A stretch of DNA of 64,000 bases, taken from assembly GCF_030691015.1 (NCBI RefSeq), contig NZ_JAUYFF010000016.1, positions 1-64,000 on the forward strand. Reading direction: 5' to 3'. The DNA comes from Sulfuricurvum sp. (GTDB lineage Bacteria > Campylobacterota > Campylobacteria > Campylobacterales > Sulfurimonadaceae). The notes under the pieces were generated by a model. The model saw only the letters and a program-made list of their open reading frames with translations. It made no database searches and was not told the DNA's origin. Numbering within the stretch: position 1 is the stretch's first letter; each line of letters begins with the position of its first letter. Positions 35,205 through 44,802 of the stretch are shown here, piece by piece. Position numbers and translations under genes: made by a program.

Positions 35205-35812
35205 TAGCTATCGTCGATTACAACATGGGCAATCTTGCCAGTGTCAAAAATGCTTTTGATCTTTTGGGTGAAAAGGTAGTGGTTGAGTCCGATCCCGAGA
35301 AGCTGAAGACGTATGATCGTATTATTCTCCCCGGTGTCGGTGCATTCGGAGATGCGATGGAGCATTTGCGGGAGCGCGGGATGGATGAAGCGGTGCGTGA
35401 ATACGCACAAAGCGGAAAATACCTTCTCGGAATTTGTCTCGGGATGCAGCTTTTGTTTGAATCGAGCGAAGAGTTCGGTATTTCCGAGGGGCTTGGATTG
35501 ATTCAAGGTCGGGTTGTGGCGTTTGATACGAGCCGTTTTCACACCCCTCTGAAAGTTCCTCATATGGGATGGAATCGGATGTTTACGACGGATCATCCGC
35601 TGTTTCAGGGGCTTGACGCGGCTCATTATCTTTATTTCGTCCATTCGTATCATGCCCTCTGTACCTCACAAAGTGACAGTATCGGTGAAAGTGTCTATGG
35701 ATACCGCTTCAGTAGTGCCGTGGCGCATGAGAATGTGATGGGAATACAGCCCCATCCTGAAAAAAGCCACGATAACGGGCTGAATATACTCAAAAATTTT
35801 ATTAACCTCTAA
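35201..35812 (+). CDS. hisH: Imidazole glycerol phosphate synthase glutaminase subunit
   Basis: A 203-residue class-I glutamine amidotransferase. It starts with [17 protein letters not shown]. The nucleophile elbow is [12 protein letters not shown], with the catalytic Cys, and the His-Glu pair is in [13 protein letters not shown]. It supplies ammonia to HisF. The start codon is TTG at 35201, supported by AGGAGA at 35189-35194 six bases upstream. hisA follows after 13 bases; hisF is not in the window. Confidence 0.95.
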   Translation: MIAIVDYNMGNLASVKNAFDLLGEKVVVESDPEKLKTYDRIILPGVGAFGDAMEHLRERGMDEAVREYAQSGKYLLGICLGMQLLFESSEEFGISEGLGLIQGRVVAFDTSRFHTPLKVPHMGWNRMFTTDHPLFQGLDAAHYLYFVHSYHALCTSQSDSIGESVYGYRFSSAVAHENVMGIQPHPEKSHDNGLNILKNFINL

Positions 35813-35825
35813 AGGATTTACGTTT

Positions 35826-36524
35826 ATGACTATTTTTCCGGCAATTGATTTAAAAGACGGCAAAGCGGTACGTCTGACCAAAGGGTTGATGGAGAGTGCA
35901 AAGATTTACTCGGATACTCCTTGGGAACTCGTTAAAACCTTTGAAGAGATGGGTGCGCAGTGGATACATCTGGTTGATTTGAACGGTGCATTTGCGGGAG
36001 AGCCGAAAAACTTGGAGCAAATCCGTGCCATTCGAGAACATTGTAACGTCAAACTGCAACTCGGCGGGGGGATTCGGGATGAAGCGACGATTCAGCGTTA
36101 TTTGGATTTGGGGATTGATCGGTTGATTTTAGGCTCGATCGCTCTCCGTGATCCCGAGTTTGTTAAAACGATGGCGGCTAAGTATCCTATAGTCGTCGGT
36201 ATCGATGCGATTGACGGCTATGTCGCAGTTGAGGGGTGGGGTGAAGTAAGTACTATGAAAGCCACTGATTTGGCTCGCGCCTTCGCCGATGCGGGGGTAG
36301 AAGCGATTATTTGTACCGATGTCGGACGTGACGGTACACTTATTGGTGTAAATGTCGATTTTACCCTTGAGATTGCTCGTGCATCCGGTATACCTACGAT
36401 AGCCAGCGGCGGCGTAAAAGATGAGAGTGACATTGAAGCGTTGCTCAAAAGCGGTGAAGTTTCCGGCGCAATCGTCGGAAAAGCTTTTTATGAGGGGAGA
36501 ATTGACCTCAAACGCTTTTTTTAA
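35826..36524 (+). CDS. hisA: Phosphoribosylformimino-5-aminoimidazole carboxamide ribotide isomerase
   Basis: A 232-residue (beta/alpha)8 isomerase of histidine synthesis. The catalytic Asp pair is in [14 protein letters not shown] and [12 protein letters not shown]. Phosphate-binding glycine motifs are LQLGGGIRD and [11 protein letters not shown]. Length is typical. It follows hisH on the same strand. A 72-base gap separates it from cheY. Confidence 0.94.
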   Translation: MTIFPAIDLKDGKAVRLTKGLMESAKIYSDTPWELVKTFEEMGAQWIHLVDLNGAFAGEPKNLEQIRAIREHCNVKLQLGGGIRDEATIQRYLDLGIDRLILGSIALRDPEFVKTMAAKYPIVVGIDAIDGYVAVEGWGEVSTMKATDLARAFADAGVEAIICTDVGRDGTLIGVNVDFTLEIARASGIPTIASGGVKDESDIEALLKSGEVSGAIVGKAFYEGRIDLKRFF

Positions 36525-36596
36525 ACTTACCGCAAAGTTGGTTAGGTTATCATTGGGTATTAATTCTGTAAAAATGTATCATTAAAAGGACGTACT

Positions 36597-36971
36597 TTGA
36601 AATTATTGGTTGTAGATGATAGCTCGACAATGCGCCGTATTATCAAAAATACACTTTCTCGACTCGGTTATGAAGATGTCTTAGAAGGTGAAGACGGTGT
36701 TCAAGGATGGTCGGTTCTGAATGAAAACCCCGATATGGGGATGTTGATTACTGACTGGAATATGCCGGAGATGAACGGTTTGGAATTGGTTAAAAAAGTA
36801 CGAGCTGATGCCCGCTTTACCGATCTTCCTATTATCATGGTAACGACGGAGGGGGGAAAAGCGGAAGTTATTACCGCCCTCAAAGCCGGTGTAAACAACT
36901 ATATTGTTAAACCGTTCACTCCTCAAGTTCTCAAAGAAAAGCTTGCTGCAGTACTTGGTACAGAGGGTTAA
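36597..36971 (+). CDS. cheY: Chemotaxis response regulator CheY
   Basis: A 124-residue stand-alone receiver domain. The acidic pocket is D7-D8 in LLVVDDSSTMRR, the phosphorylated Asp is D53 in LITDWNMPEMNG, and Thr and Lys follow in MVTTEGGK and NYIVKPFTP. Phospho-CheY binds the flagellar switch, including FliG-FliM encoded in part here. The start codon is TTG at 36597 with AAAAGGA at 36584-36590. It overlaps prmA by one base (TAATG). cheY-prmA-ftsH is the order in Helicobacter pylori. Confidence 0.95.
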   Translation: MKLLVVDDSSTMRRIIKNTLSRLGYEDVLEGEDGVQGWSVLNENPDMGMLITDWNMPEMNGLELVKKVRADARFTDLPIIMVTTEGGKAEVITALKAGVNNYIVKPFTPQVLKEKLAAVLGTEG

Positions 36972-37807
36972 TGCAAGATTACTATTATATGTTGGTGGTG
37001 AAACCATCATCGCATCTTGAGTTATTTAGTGATTTTTTAGTTGATGTTTTACCGGTCGGATTTGAAGAGATTGATGATGGGTTTATCGTTCGAAGTGAAG
37101 AAGACTTAGAGACGGTAATGTGGGGGATTGAACAATTCGCCGAAGCGCTTCAGCGTGCATTGGGTGAAGTTGTTGATGTTGATATGACCCTCACAAAAGA
37201 AAAAAATGATGATTGGATTGCGCAGTATCAACAGGGAATTACCCCCATTGAAATTGCACCGTTTTATATCCATCCGACATGGGAAGCACCGAAAGAAGGG
37301 ATGTTGAACATCGCTATCGATCCTGCACTCGCATTCGGAACCGGACATCACCCTACCACTGCTTCGTGTTTACGCGGGATTGCTAAATACGTCAAAACGG
37401 GCAATGAGGTAATGGATGTCGGATGCGGCAGCGGGATTTTAGCGATTGCGGCCATCAAAAAAGGGGCCATCGTCGATGCGTGCGATACCGACCCCCTCTC
37501 AGTAGAGAATGCCATGGTCAATGCAGGACAAAACGCTATTAGCTATCGTCGTTTATGGGAAGGGCCGATTAACGATACTAATGAGAAGTATGACGTTATT
37601 ATCGCCAATATTGTTGCGGATGTGTTGGTATTTATTGCCAGTGATCTTAAAAAACGGTTACGCGAGGGGGGCATTTTGATCCTCTCAGGGATTATGGACA
37701 AATATGAAGATAAAGTTCTCCGTGCGTACAAAAGTTTTGAACTGACAGAGCGTTTTGTCGAAAACGAATGGGTAACACTCGTGGTAACTCAAAAAGGAAA
37801 TGAATAA
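36971..37807 (+). CDS. prmA: Ribosomal protein L11 methyltransferase
   Basis: A 278-residue SAM-dependent methyltransferase that trimethylates ribosomal protein L11. The substrate-recognition domain occupies about the first 90 residues. It is followed by IAIDPALAFGTGHHPTT, the SAM motif VMDVGCGSGILAIAA and the NIVADVL motif (NxxxxVL type). Length is slightly shorter than E. coli PrmA. It is coupled to cheY by a one-base overlap and followed directly by ftsH. Confidence 0.93.
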   Translation: MQDYYYMLVVKPSSHLELFSDFLVDVLPVGFEEIDDGFIVRSEEDLETVMWGIEQFAEALQRALGEVVDVDMTLTKEKNDDWIAQYQQGITPIEIAPFYIHPTWEAPKEGMLNIAIDPALAFGTGHHPTTASCLRGIAKYVKTGNEVMDVGCGSGILAIAAIKKGAIVDACDTDPLSVENAMVNAGQNAISYRRLWEGPINDTNEKYDVIIANIVADVLVFIASDLKKRLREGGILILSGIMDKYEDKVLRAYKSFELTERFVENEWVTLVVTQKGNE

Positions 37808-37808
37808 C

Positions 37809-39761
37809 ATGGCTCAGAACGAATCGAATCCGAATCCGGATAAAAACGACAATTTTTTTAATAAAAATCCTTTAATTACTTTTGCACTTTTCTCGATTGT
37901 TGTTATTATCCTTTTTAAAGCGCTTATCGGTGATGAAAATGATCTCTCAGGAAAGATTAGCGGTCAAAATGTTACCCGTACCCAAGAGATCAGTTATGCC
38001 GATCTAAAACGTCTCATTCAAGACAAGCAGGTTGAAAAAGTCTCTATCGGTCAAACCTATATCCGTGCGATTGGCAGTGACGGAACGGGTAAAGTTGCGT
38101 ATACGACTCGTATCGTAGGGCCCGATACGACCCTAATCCCATTGTTGGATGAAAAAAAGATTAACTATGTCGGATTTTCGGAGAGTAACTGGTTTACCGA
38201 AATGTTCGGATGGCTTTTCCCATTTTTGATTATTATTGCTATTTGGATGTTTTTTGCGGGACGAATGCAAAAAAGTATGGGTGGCGGTATCTTGGGGATG
38301 GGCAATTCTAAAAAATTGATCAACTCAGAAAAACCGAAAACCAAGTTTGATGATGTTGCCGGTGCCCAAGAGGCAAAAGAAGAGGTATTGGAGATCGTTG
38401 ATTTCTTGAAATCTCCGGATCGTTATGTTGAGCTTGGAGCAAAGATCCCTAAGGGAGTTTTGCTCGTCGGTAGTCCCGGAACCGGTAAAACATTGTTGGC
38501 TAAAGCGGTAGCGGGAGAAGCGGAAGTACCTTTTTTCTCCGTATCAGGATCAAGCTTTATCGAAATGTTCGTTGGAGTCGGTGCGGCACGTGTTCGTGAT
38601 TTGTTCGAACAGGCCAAAAAAGATGCCCCATCGATTATCTTCATCGATGAGATCGATGCGATCGGTAAAAGCCGTGCAGCCGGTGGAATGATGGGGGGTA
38701 ACGATGAGCGTGAACAAACCCTCAATCAACTTCTTGCAGAGATGGACGGATTCGGAACTGATACACCGATCATTATCCTTGCGGCGACCAATCGCCCTGA
38801 AATCCTTGACCCTGCGCTCCTTCGTCCGGGACGGTTTGATCGTCAGGTATTGGTAGATAAACCCGATTTCCAAGGGCGTATTGACATCTTGAATGTACAC
38901 GCTAAAGGGGTTAAACAAGATGCCGATGTCGATCTTGAAGAGATTGCACGCCTCACCGCAGGTCTTGCAGGAGCTGATTTAGCGAATATCGTCAATGAAG
39001 CGGCATTGCTGGCCGGTCGTAAAAGTCAAAAAACGGTTCGTCAAGCCGATATGCGTGAAGCCGTAGAGCGGGCCATCGCAGGATTGTCTAAGAAAAGCCG
39101 ACGTATCGATGAAAAAGAGAAGCGTATCGTTGCGTATCACGAAAGCGGTCATGCGTTATTGGCGGAGACAACCAAGGGAGCTAAAAAAGTTTCAAAAGTT
39201 TCGATTGTTCCACGCGGATTAGCGGCATTAGGCTATACCCTGAATACACCAGAAGAGAATAAATATTTGATGCAGCGTCATGAGTTATGGGCTGAAGTAG
39301 ATGTTCTTCTTGGCGGGCGTGCGGCTGAAGAGGTCTTTATCGGTGAAATCTCTACCGGAGCGGCAAACGATTTGGAACGTTCAACCGATATCATCAAAGC
39401 AATGGTTCAAATGTACGGTATGAGTGACGTTGCAGGGCTGATGGTACTTGAAAAGCAACGCAGTACCTTCCTTGGCGGCGGTATGACACAAGCTCGCGAG
39501 TACAGTGATAAAATGGCTGAAGATATGGATGCGTTTATCAAACAATCACTCCAAGAGCGTTATGTCGACGTTAAAAAACGGTTGGAAGAGTACCGTGATG
39601 CAATCGAAAAAATTGTAGAATTGTTATACGCAAAAGAGAATATTTCCGGTGATCAAGTACGTGAAATCATTGAAGCGTATGAGAAAGAACATGGTATTGA
39701 AACGAAACTCGAACCGCGTAAAGAGACCCCCTCGAGCAAAAAAATAGTTATTGACGAATAA
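37809..39761 (+). CDS. ftsH: ATP-dependent zinc metalloprotease FtsH
   Basis: About 650 residues. Two N-terminal transmembrane segments (about 23-41 and 137-155) flank a small periplasmic domain. The AAA+ module follows, with Walker [10 protein letters not shown], Walker [10 protein letters not shown], the pore motif FVGVGAARV and the second region of homology [19 protein letters not shown]. The zinc site is [13 protein letters not shown]. It degrades membrane and short-lived cytosolic proteins. The ATG at 37809 lies ten bases after AAAAAGGA, whereas ATG 37800 overlaps the prmA end and is only one base from it, so 37809 is preferred. Confidence 0.96.
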   Translation: MAQNESNPNPDKNDNFFNKNPLITFALFSIVVIILFKALIGDENDLSGKISGQNVTRTQEISYADLKRLIQDKQVEKVSIGQTYIRAIGSDGTGKVAYTTRIVGPDTTLIPLLDEKKINYVGFSESNWFTEMFGWLFPFLIIIAIWMFFAGRMQKSMGGGILGMGNSKKLINSEKPKTKFDDVAGAQEAKEEVLEIVDFLKSPDRYVELGAKIPKGVLLVGSPGTGKTLLAKAVAGEAEVPFFSVSGSSFIEMFVGVGAARVRDLFEQAKKDAPSIIFIDEIDAIGKSRAAGGMMGGNDEREQTLNQLLAEMDGFGTDTPIIILAATNRPEILDPALLRPGRFDRQVLVDKPDFQGRIDILNVHAKGVKQDADVDLEEIARLTAGLAGADLANIVNEAALLAGRKSQKTVRQADMREAVERAIAGLSKKSRRIDEKEKRIVAYHESGHALLAETTKGAKKVSKVSIVPRGLAALGYTLNTPEENKYLMQRHELWAEVDVLLGGRAAEEVFIGEISTGAANDLERSTDIIKAMVQMYGMSDVAGLMVLEKQRSTFLGGGMTQAREYSDKMAEDMDAFIKQSLQERYVDVKKRLEEYRDAIEKIVELLYAKENISGDQVREIIEAYEKEHGIETKLEPRKETPSSKKIVIDE

Positions 39762-39773
39762 AAGGAATATACG

Positions 39774-40421
39774 ATGAGCGTTCAAAACGATACTTTTATC
39801 CTCTCTTCACGAGGTTGGCTTATATCAGCGGTGATCGGCTCTCTCTTTTTATTTTTTACCATGACGGCTCTGCATCTTTTTCAGTTTATTACCGGAGCAT
39901 TGCTCCTGAGCGTATTGGCAATTTTTCGGAACCCTGAACGTAATACGGCCGAGAGTGAATCAGATGCAGTCATAAGCAGCGTGGATGGTGTTGTCCTCTC
40001 TATAGAAGAGACCATCGTAGATGAGCAAAAAATGTCTAAAGTGACCATTATGAACTCACTATGGGATGTTTCGATGCTTCGTGCACCGTTTGATTGTGTA
40101 GTCGAAGGATTTAAAATCCGTCACGGCGCATCGTTACCTTTGTATAATCCCCTCTCTGATACGCTGAATGAAAAAGCGGTACTATCGTTTCGCTCTACCA
40201 AAGGGGATGAAATCTATATTGAGCATTTGAGCGAGCAAAGTTGTTTTCCGATCGGTATAGAAGTGGAAAAAACGCAAAAATTCAAAGAGGGTGGGCGCTA
40301 TGGCTTTTTAGCCAAAGGGCGAAGTATCATATATCTCCCAGCTCATACCCGTTTGTCTGTGAATGCCGGATCAAGTGTTCGTGCAGGTGAGAGTGTCATC
40401 GGATATCTAAACGCCGCGTAA
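39774..40421 (+). CDS. Phosphatidylserine-decarboxylase-related protein lacking the cleavage serine
   Basis: A 215-residue protein with two N-terminal hydrophobic helices (about 14-50) and the fold signature of short, archaeal-type phosphatidylserine decarboxylases: SSVDGVV with the conserved Asp, DVSMLRAPFDCVVEGF and the C-terminal SVRAGESVIGYL. Active PSDs self-cleave at a Gly-Ser in a FGSR-type motif to form the pyruvoyl group; the aligned region here (180-189) reads AKGRSIIYLP. The conserved His before NRxP is Ser. It therefore looks like an enzyme relative without the pyruvoyl chemistry. It lies between ftsH and pssA, where H. pylori also has an uncharacterised gene. Confidence 0.72.
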   Translation: MSVQNDTFILSSRGWLISAVIGSLFLFFTMTALHLFQFITGALLLSVLAIFRNPERNTAESESDAVISSVDGVVLSIEETIVDEQKMSKVTIMNSLWDVSMLRAPFDCVVEGFKIRHGASLPLYNPLSDTLNEKAVLSFRSTKGDEIYIEHLSEQSCFPIGIEVEKTQKFKEGGRYGFLAKGRSIIYLPAHTRLSVNAGSSVRAGESVIGYLNAA

Positions 40422-40425
40422 TCCG

Positions 40426-41148
40426 ATGCGTCAATCTCCTCCTCCTATCGCCTATCTTCTCCCTAACCTTTTTACCGCTGCATCTATTTTTACAGGATTT
40501 TACGCTATTGCATTAGCACTAGAGGGTTCTTTTGAATCGGCGGCTTGGTTCATCTTCTTAGCGCTTATCTTTGACGGTTTAGACGGACGTGTCGCTCGTA
40601 TGACCAATACGGCAAGCCATTTCGGTGTTGAGTTTGATTCGCTTGCCGATATCGTAGCATTTGGAGTCGCTCCTGCATTATTACTCTATCTCTACATTGG
40701 TGAGAGTTATGGCAGAATCGGGATTATGGTCAGTGCCCTCTTTATTATTTTCGGTGCAGTAAGGCTTGCACGGTTTAATGTCACGACATCACGGATTGAA
40801 CCGAGCGTTTTTATCGGATTACCGATTCCGACAGCGGCGATTATGATATCGATTGCAATTTTAGTGATTGAACGCTACGAAGAGTTTGTACCGTTTAAAG
40901 TATTTATTCTCCCTCTCGCACTGGTGTTAGCAATTTTGATGGTGAGTAATATCCGCTATCCCAGCTTTAAAAAAATGAATTTTAAAACCTTTCATTTTAT
41001 CCGGTTTCTCATTGGACTGATTGTTGTTGCGATGGGCGTTTTTATTTATCCGATTGAAGGAATGGCACTATTGGCGGCAGGATATTTATTTTATGGACCG
41101 CTGCGCGCCTCTTTTTATCTGCTTCGACGCCTCTTTTACAGAGGGTGA
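40426..41148 (+). CDS. pssA: CDP-diacylglycerol-serine O-phosphatidyltransferase
   Basis: A 240-residue polytopic membrane enzyme that makes phosphatidylserine from CDP-diacylglycerol and serine. The CDP-alcohol phosphotransferase signature is complete: DG-RV-AR, eight residues, G-VEF-D-SLA-D, within about residues 50-75. About six to eight hydrophobic segments follow the short LPNLFTAASIFTGF start. Type-II (Bacillus-like) PssA is the best fit. The final 13 bases overlap the convergent TPR gene. Its product would need a functional decarboxylase elsewhere to make phosphatidylethanolamine. Confidence 0.93.
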   Translation: MRQSPPPIAYLLPNLFTAASIFTGFYAIALALEGSFESAAWFIFLALIFDGLDGRVARMTNTASHFGVEFDSLADIVAFGVAPALLLYLYIGESYGRIGIMVSALFIIFGAVRLARFNVTTSRIEPSVFIGLPIPTAAIMISIAILVIERYEEFVPFKVFILPLALVLAILMVSNIRYPSFKKMNFKTFHFIRFLIGLIVVAMGVFIYPIEGMALLAAGYLFYGPLRASFYLLRRLFYRG

Positions 41149-43484
41149 TATTTTTGAGGCTCATTGGCGAGTTTTTCAGTATCGATTTCGAAATCAAAAT
41201 AGCGTGAAATAAATCCTGTATTTCCCATCTTAGCCAGTTGGATTACTGCTGCAGGATTGTTTTGAATCTGCATATAAAGAAGCCCGAGTGCGTACCTAGT
41301 TTCTAAAAATGCCGGGTTTTTAAGTTTGGAAAGTTCCAATAATGCAATGGCATTTTCATAGTGTTCGGCTCCGATAGAGGCATAGGCTCCCATAAAGAGA
41401 GTTTTTTCATCACGAACCTTATGGGTATCAATCAGCTGATTGTAAAGGGTGTAGGATTTTTCATAATCTTTATTGTAGAAATAGGCTTGTGCCAGTGCTC
41501 CCATAATATCAGCGGTATGATCCGTAGTCGTTTGAAGCCTTGTTTCAAGACGCTGAATAAAAGGGGTTAATTGACCCGTCATGGCGGACATGAGGATTGC
41601 TTTATCGCGTGTTAGCTGAGGACCGAAATAGAGATCATCATAGTGAAAAGATTGCTTTTTGAGATAGTTGATAGCCGATGAGGCGAATGCTTTGGGTGTT
41701 TGAGCACTAAAGTGGGTATCTATTACCATCAAATGAGGCAGGATATCGTTTGGTTGAAGTTCAGACAGCCGTTTGGCCTGTTTTCTAGCGAGATCCATTT
41801 GTCCCATTTCACGAGCAATGTCGACTTCAAGTGCGAGATAGAGCGGGCGTTTTTTATAGGGATTTTCGAGCCATTTAGAGGCGCTTGGCATGTTGTTTTG
41901 GGTAATGTCCAACATCGCACGATAGAGTGCAAATTCTTCTTTATTAGGTTCTTGCGAAAGATTATCTTTGAGAATTGAGATGAGTTTCGGATTGCTTTTA
42001 CCGATCATTTCAGAACTCATAACGGCAAAAATTCCGGACATATAGTTATTAGCATCAAGATGATAGGATCGTAAGAAATGATCGTATGCCTTGGTCATAT
42101 CACCGAGTTGAGCATAGGTTAATGCCAGATTATAGTGGAGAATAGAATGTTGAGGGTTACGTTTCAAAAGTGCCAAGAGCTGTTGATTCGCATCTCTTAG
42201 TCGAAATTTGAGCGCTTTTTGTATGGAGAGAGCAATACCGTAGTCGACGCTGGATGCTTGAGTACTTGTTTGAAGATACTCTTTAGCACTGGCAATATCA
42301 TCGATGAAGATATTGGCATTCCCTTTTTGAATATAACGGAGGGTCTGGTCCGCGTTAAAAATTTTATAAGGGGCAAAGTAAAAGATAGTCTGATAAATTT
42401 TTAGACGATTATCGTGTTTTGAATCACGGTAGAGACGCTGGATCTCATCCGGATTATAAAGGGATGGTTTGAGAAAGACACGGATTGGATAGGGTGTATA
42501 AACTTCGTCGGGATAGGTATCACTCATTTCTTTTACGAGCTTCGAACCGTTTTCTTGCATCCCTGACTTTATATAAACGAAGGCTAGGGCAAGTTTCTCT
42601 TGTATCGGTTTGTCATTTTGTAAAATTGCATCTTGGAGATATTTTGTTGCTGAGGGAACATTGCCGAGATTAGCATACATAAGCCCAAGGGAAAAAGAGT
42701 CTTCTTCCTGAGCGGGGTTTTCAAGGGCAGTGATCGCATCGTCAAAACTTCCAAACATGGCGCTGATTTTGGCACGCAATTTATTTTGTGTGGTTTGATA
42801 CTCTTCGGTCGTCGGATGCTTGAGGGCACTGAGAGCTTCGAGGTAGTTTCCTTTATAATAATTGATTAATGCATAATAATAGGAGTACATCGGTGATCCG
42901 CTCTCTTGAGGGAGATACGATTGTGCCATAGTGATGTAGGTATTGAAATCTTTTTCACGTTTGAGATTGAGACAGCAAACAGCCGCATTGATGGCACTGA
43001 CACATCGGTTTTCACTGTTTGCGATAGAGCGTTTGAAATTTTCAAGGGCTGCTTTGTACTCTCCCTCTTTGAGCTGGACAACTCCGAGATTGTATTGGGA
43101 AATAGCTTCAGAGTAGAGGGCAATTTTCTCATAGAGTTTGAGCGCTTCGGTCGCATTGCCGTTAGCATAGAGATAGTTTGCCCTCTCAATCATGTTTTCA
43201 AGTTGGCTAGGCTCAATCACATTCTCGTCAGTGGAGGCAGTTTTTTCGGCAATAGGTTGTTCGATCGGCTTGGCTACTTCTGTAGAGTGCCCCAAGAAAA
43301 ACATCAATCCTCCCCCGATTAAGAGGAGTAAAAGGAGAATACCAGCCACAAAAACGATGAGACGTTTGTTCTTAAACGGACTTGGCTTTTTAGTCGAAGC
43401 CTCAGAGGTGTCTGCCGCTGTTTTTTCGACGCCGGCAGCATCCGATTCTTCGATGATGATTATCTCTTCTTGATCTTCAGCCAT
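41136..43484 (-). CDS. Membrane-anchored TPR-repeat protein
   Basis: A 782-residue protein. An acidic cytoplasmic tail (residues 1-37) leads to a transmembrane helix at about 44-66 (IVFVAGILLLLLLIGGGLMFF), and the remainder is helical repeats facing the periplasm. TPR-like units are clear at NATEALKLYEKIALYSEAISQY, around 130-165, near 430-470 (HYNLALTYAQLGDMTKAYDHF) and near the C-terminus (AYFYNKDYEKSYTLYNQL). The family is a scaffold without catalytic residues. It follows serS by 18 bases; a TPR membrane protein also sits next to serS in C. jejuni. Its role is unknown. Confidence 0.85.
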   Translation of the reverse strand: MAEDQEEIIIIEESDAAGVEKTAADTSEASTKKPSPFKNKRLIVFVAGILLLLLLIGGGLMFFLGHSTEVAKPIEQPIAEKTASTDENVIEPSQLENMIERANYLYANGNATEALKLYEKIALYSEAISQYNLGVVQLKEGEYKAALENFKRSIANSENRCVSAINAAVCCLNLKREKDFNTYITMAQSYLPQESGSPMYSYYYALINYYKGNYLEALSALKHPTTEEYQTTQNKLRAKISAMFGSFDDAITALENPAQEEDSFSLGLMYANLGNVPSATKYLQDAILQNDKPIQEKLALAFVYIKSGMQENGSKLVKEMSDTYPDEVYTPYPIRVFLKPSLYNPDEIQRLYRDSKHDNRLKIYQTIFYFAPYKIFNADQTLRYIQKGNANIFIDDIASAKEYLQTSTQASSVDYGIALSIQKALKFRLRDANQQLLALLKRNPQHSILHYNLALTYAQLGDMTKAYDHFLRSYHLDANNYMSGIFAVMSSEMIGKSNPKLISILKDNLSQEPNKEEFALYRAMLDITQNNMPSASKWLENPYKKRPLYLALEVDIAREMGQMDLARKQAKRLSELQPNDILPHLMVIDTHFSAQTPKAFASSAINYLKKQSFHYDDLYFGPQLTRDKAILMSAMTGQLTPFIQRLETRLQTTTDHTADIMGALAQAYFYNKDYEKSYTLYNQLIDTHKVRDEKTLFMGAYASIGAEHYENAIALLELSKLKNPAFLETRYALGLLYMQIQNNPAAVIQLAKMGNTGFISRYFDFEIDTEKLANEPQKYHPL

Positions 43485-43502
43485 AGCCTCTCTTTGTCCC
43501 GA

Positions 43503-44747
43503 TTAGAGATATTTTTGGAGCACGGCAGGGATGATGATACTGCCGTCTTCTTGTTGGAAATTTTCCATAATAGCTATCATCGTCCGTCCGACCGCTAAAC
43601 TTGAACCGTTTAGGGTGTGAGCGAGGATATTTTTTCCCTCTTCTTTGTAGCGGATCTTTGCTCGACGGGCTTGGAAGTCACGAGTGTTGGAAACAGAACT
43701 GATTTCACGATAGGTATTTTGTCCCGGTAACCACACTTCGAGATCGACCGTTCGTGCCGCACCGAATCCTAAATCACCCGTGCATAGGGTGACAAGACGG
43801 TGAGGAAGTCCAAGAGCACTCAGGAGATCGGAAGCACACGCAACCATCTCTTCGAACACCGCGTCGCTTTGATCGGCGCGGGTGATGGAGACGAGTTCAA
43901 CTTTGTGAAACTGATGCTGGCGGATCATACCGCGCACGTCACGTCCGCCGCTTCCCGCTTCTTTACGAAAACACGATGTATATCCCGTCATTTTGATCGG
44001 CAATTCGGCACCGTTTAGGATTTCGTCTTGGTAGAGGTTGGTGAGAGGTACTTCCGCCGTCGGAATGAGATAAAGTTCTTCCTCTTCGACTTTGAAGAGA
44101 TCGTCTTCAAACTTCGGAAGCTGTCCCGTCCCCTCTAGCGCACGGCGGTTGACGAGCATCGGAACACTGAACTCTTCGAAACCGCGTTCACGGTTGAAAT
44201 CGAGCATAAAGTTGATGAGGGCGCGCTCCAATCGGGCACCCATACCGCCCACAACACTGAAACGGCTTTTGGCGAGTTTAACACCCCGTTCAAAATCGAT
44301 CCAGCCGTTTTGCTCAGCGAGTTCCCAATGCTCTTTAGGAGTAAAAGTGAATGTTGGAGGGGTGAGGACTTTGCGAATTTCAATATTATCGTTTTCATCC
44401 GCGCCATCAGGTACGTCTGCATCGGGGATATTAGGAACACGCATAATGATCGCATCGAGGGATTCTTCGGCGGAGCGTTGGGTATCGAGGAGATCACCCA
44501 GGGTTACTTTGTTGGCATCGACTTCGATTTTCAGTTCGTCGGTACTTTTCCCCTCTTTTTTGTACTGACCGAAAAGTTTACTCAACTCATTTTGTTTGGC
44601 TTGCAATGTCTCGTAGGCGAGTTTAGCGGTTTTGAGGGTTTCATTGGCGGATTTCAGTTCAGCGATTATTTCGCTTGAGACTTTTTTGCGCATCAACGCG
44701 GTTGCGGTTTCGTCAAAATTTTTCTGGAGAAGTTTTACATCGATCAT
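43503..44747 (-). CDS. serS: Seryl-tRNA synthetase
   Basis: A 414-residue class-II aminoacyl-tRNA synthetase. The N-terminal antiparallel coiled coil (about 25-100) grips tRNA-Ser. Class-II motif 2 is seen in [25 protein letters not shown]-type sequence around residues 255-280 and motif 3 in [18 protein letters not shown]. Length is typical. A TATAAT on the same strand at 44780-44785 is its likely -10. A perfect palindrome GGAATATTCC (44751-44760) contains the ribosome binding site. The TPR gene follows. Confidence 0.96.
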   Translation of the reverse strand: MIDVKLLQKNFDETATALMRKKVSSEIIAELKSANETLKTAKLAYETLQAKQNELSKLFGQYKKEGKSTDELKIEVDANKVTLGDLLDTQRSAEESLDAIIMRVPNIPDADVPDGADENDNIEIRKVLTPPTFTFTPKEHWELAEQNGWIDFERGVKLAKSRFSVVGGMGARLERALINFMLDFNRERGFEEFSVPMLVNRRALEGTGQLPKFEDDLFKVEEEELYLIPTAEVPLTNLYQDEILNGAELPIKMTGYTSCFRKEAGSGGRDVRGMIRQHQFHKVELVSITRADQSDAVFEEMVACASDLLSALGLPHRLVTLCTGDLGFGAARTVDLEVWLPGQNTYREISSVSNTRDFQARRAKIRYKEEGKNILAHTLNGSSLAVGRTMIAIMENFQQEDGSIIIPAVLQKYL

Positions 44748-44779
44748 AAGGGAATATTCCTGCTATTTAATAATGATCG

Positions 44780-44785
44780 ATTATA
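44780..44785 (-). promoter_or_regulatory. -10 element before serS
   Basis: Minus-strand TATAAT in the 55-base gap between metF and serS. The predicted leader is about 26 bases and includes AGGAA, nine bases from the ATG. Confidence 0.48.
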
Positions 44786-44802
44786 GCCAAAAGAGGCTGA
44801 AA

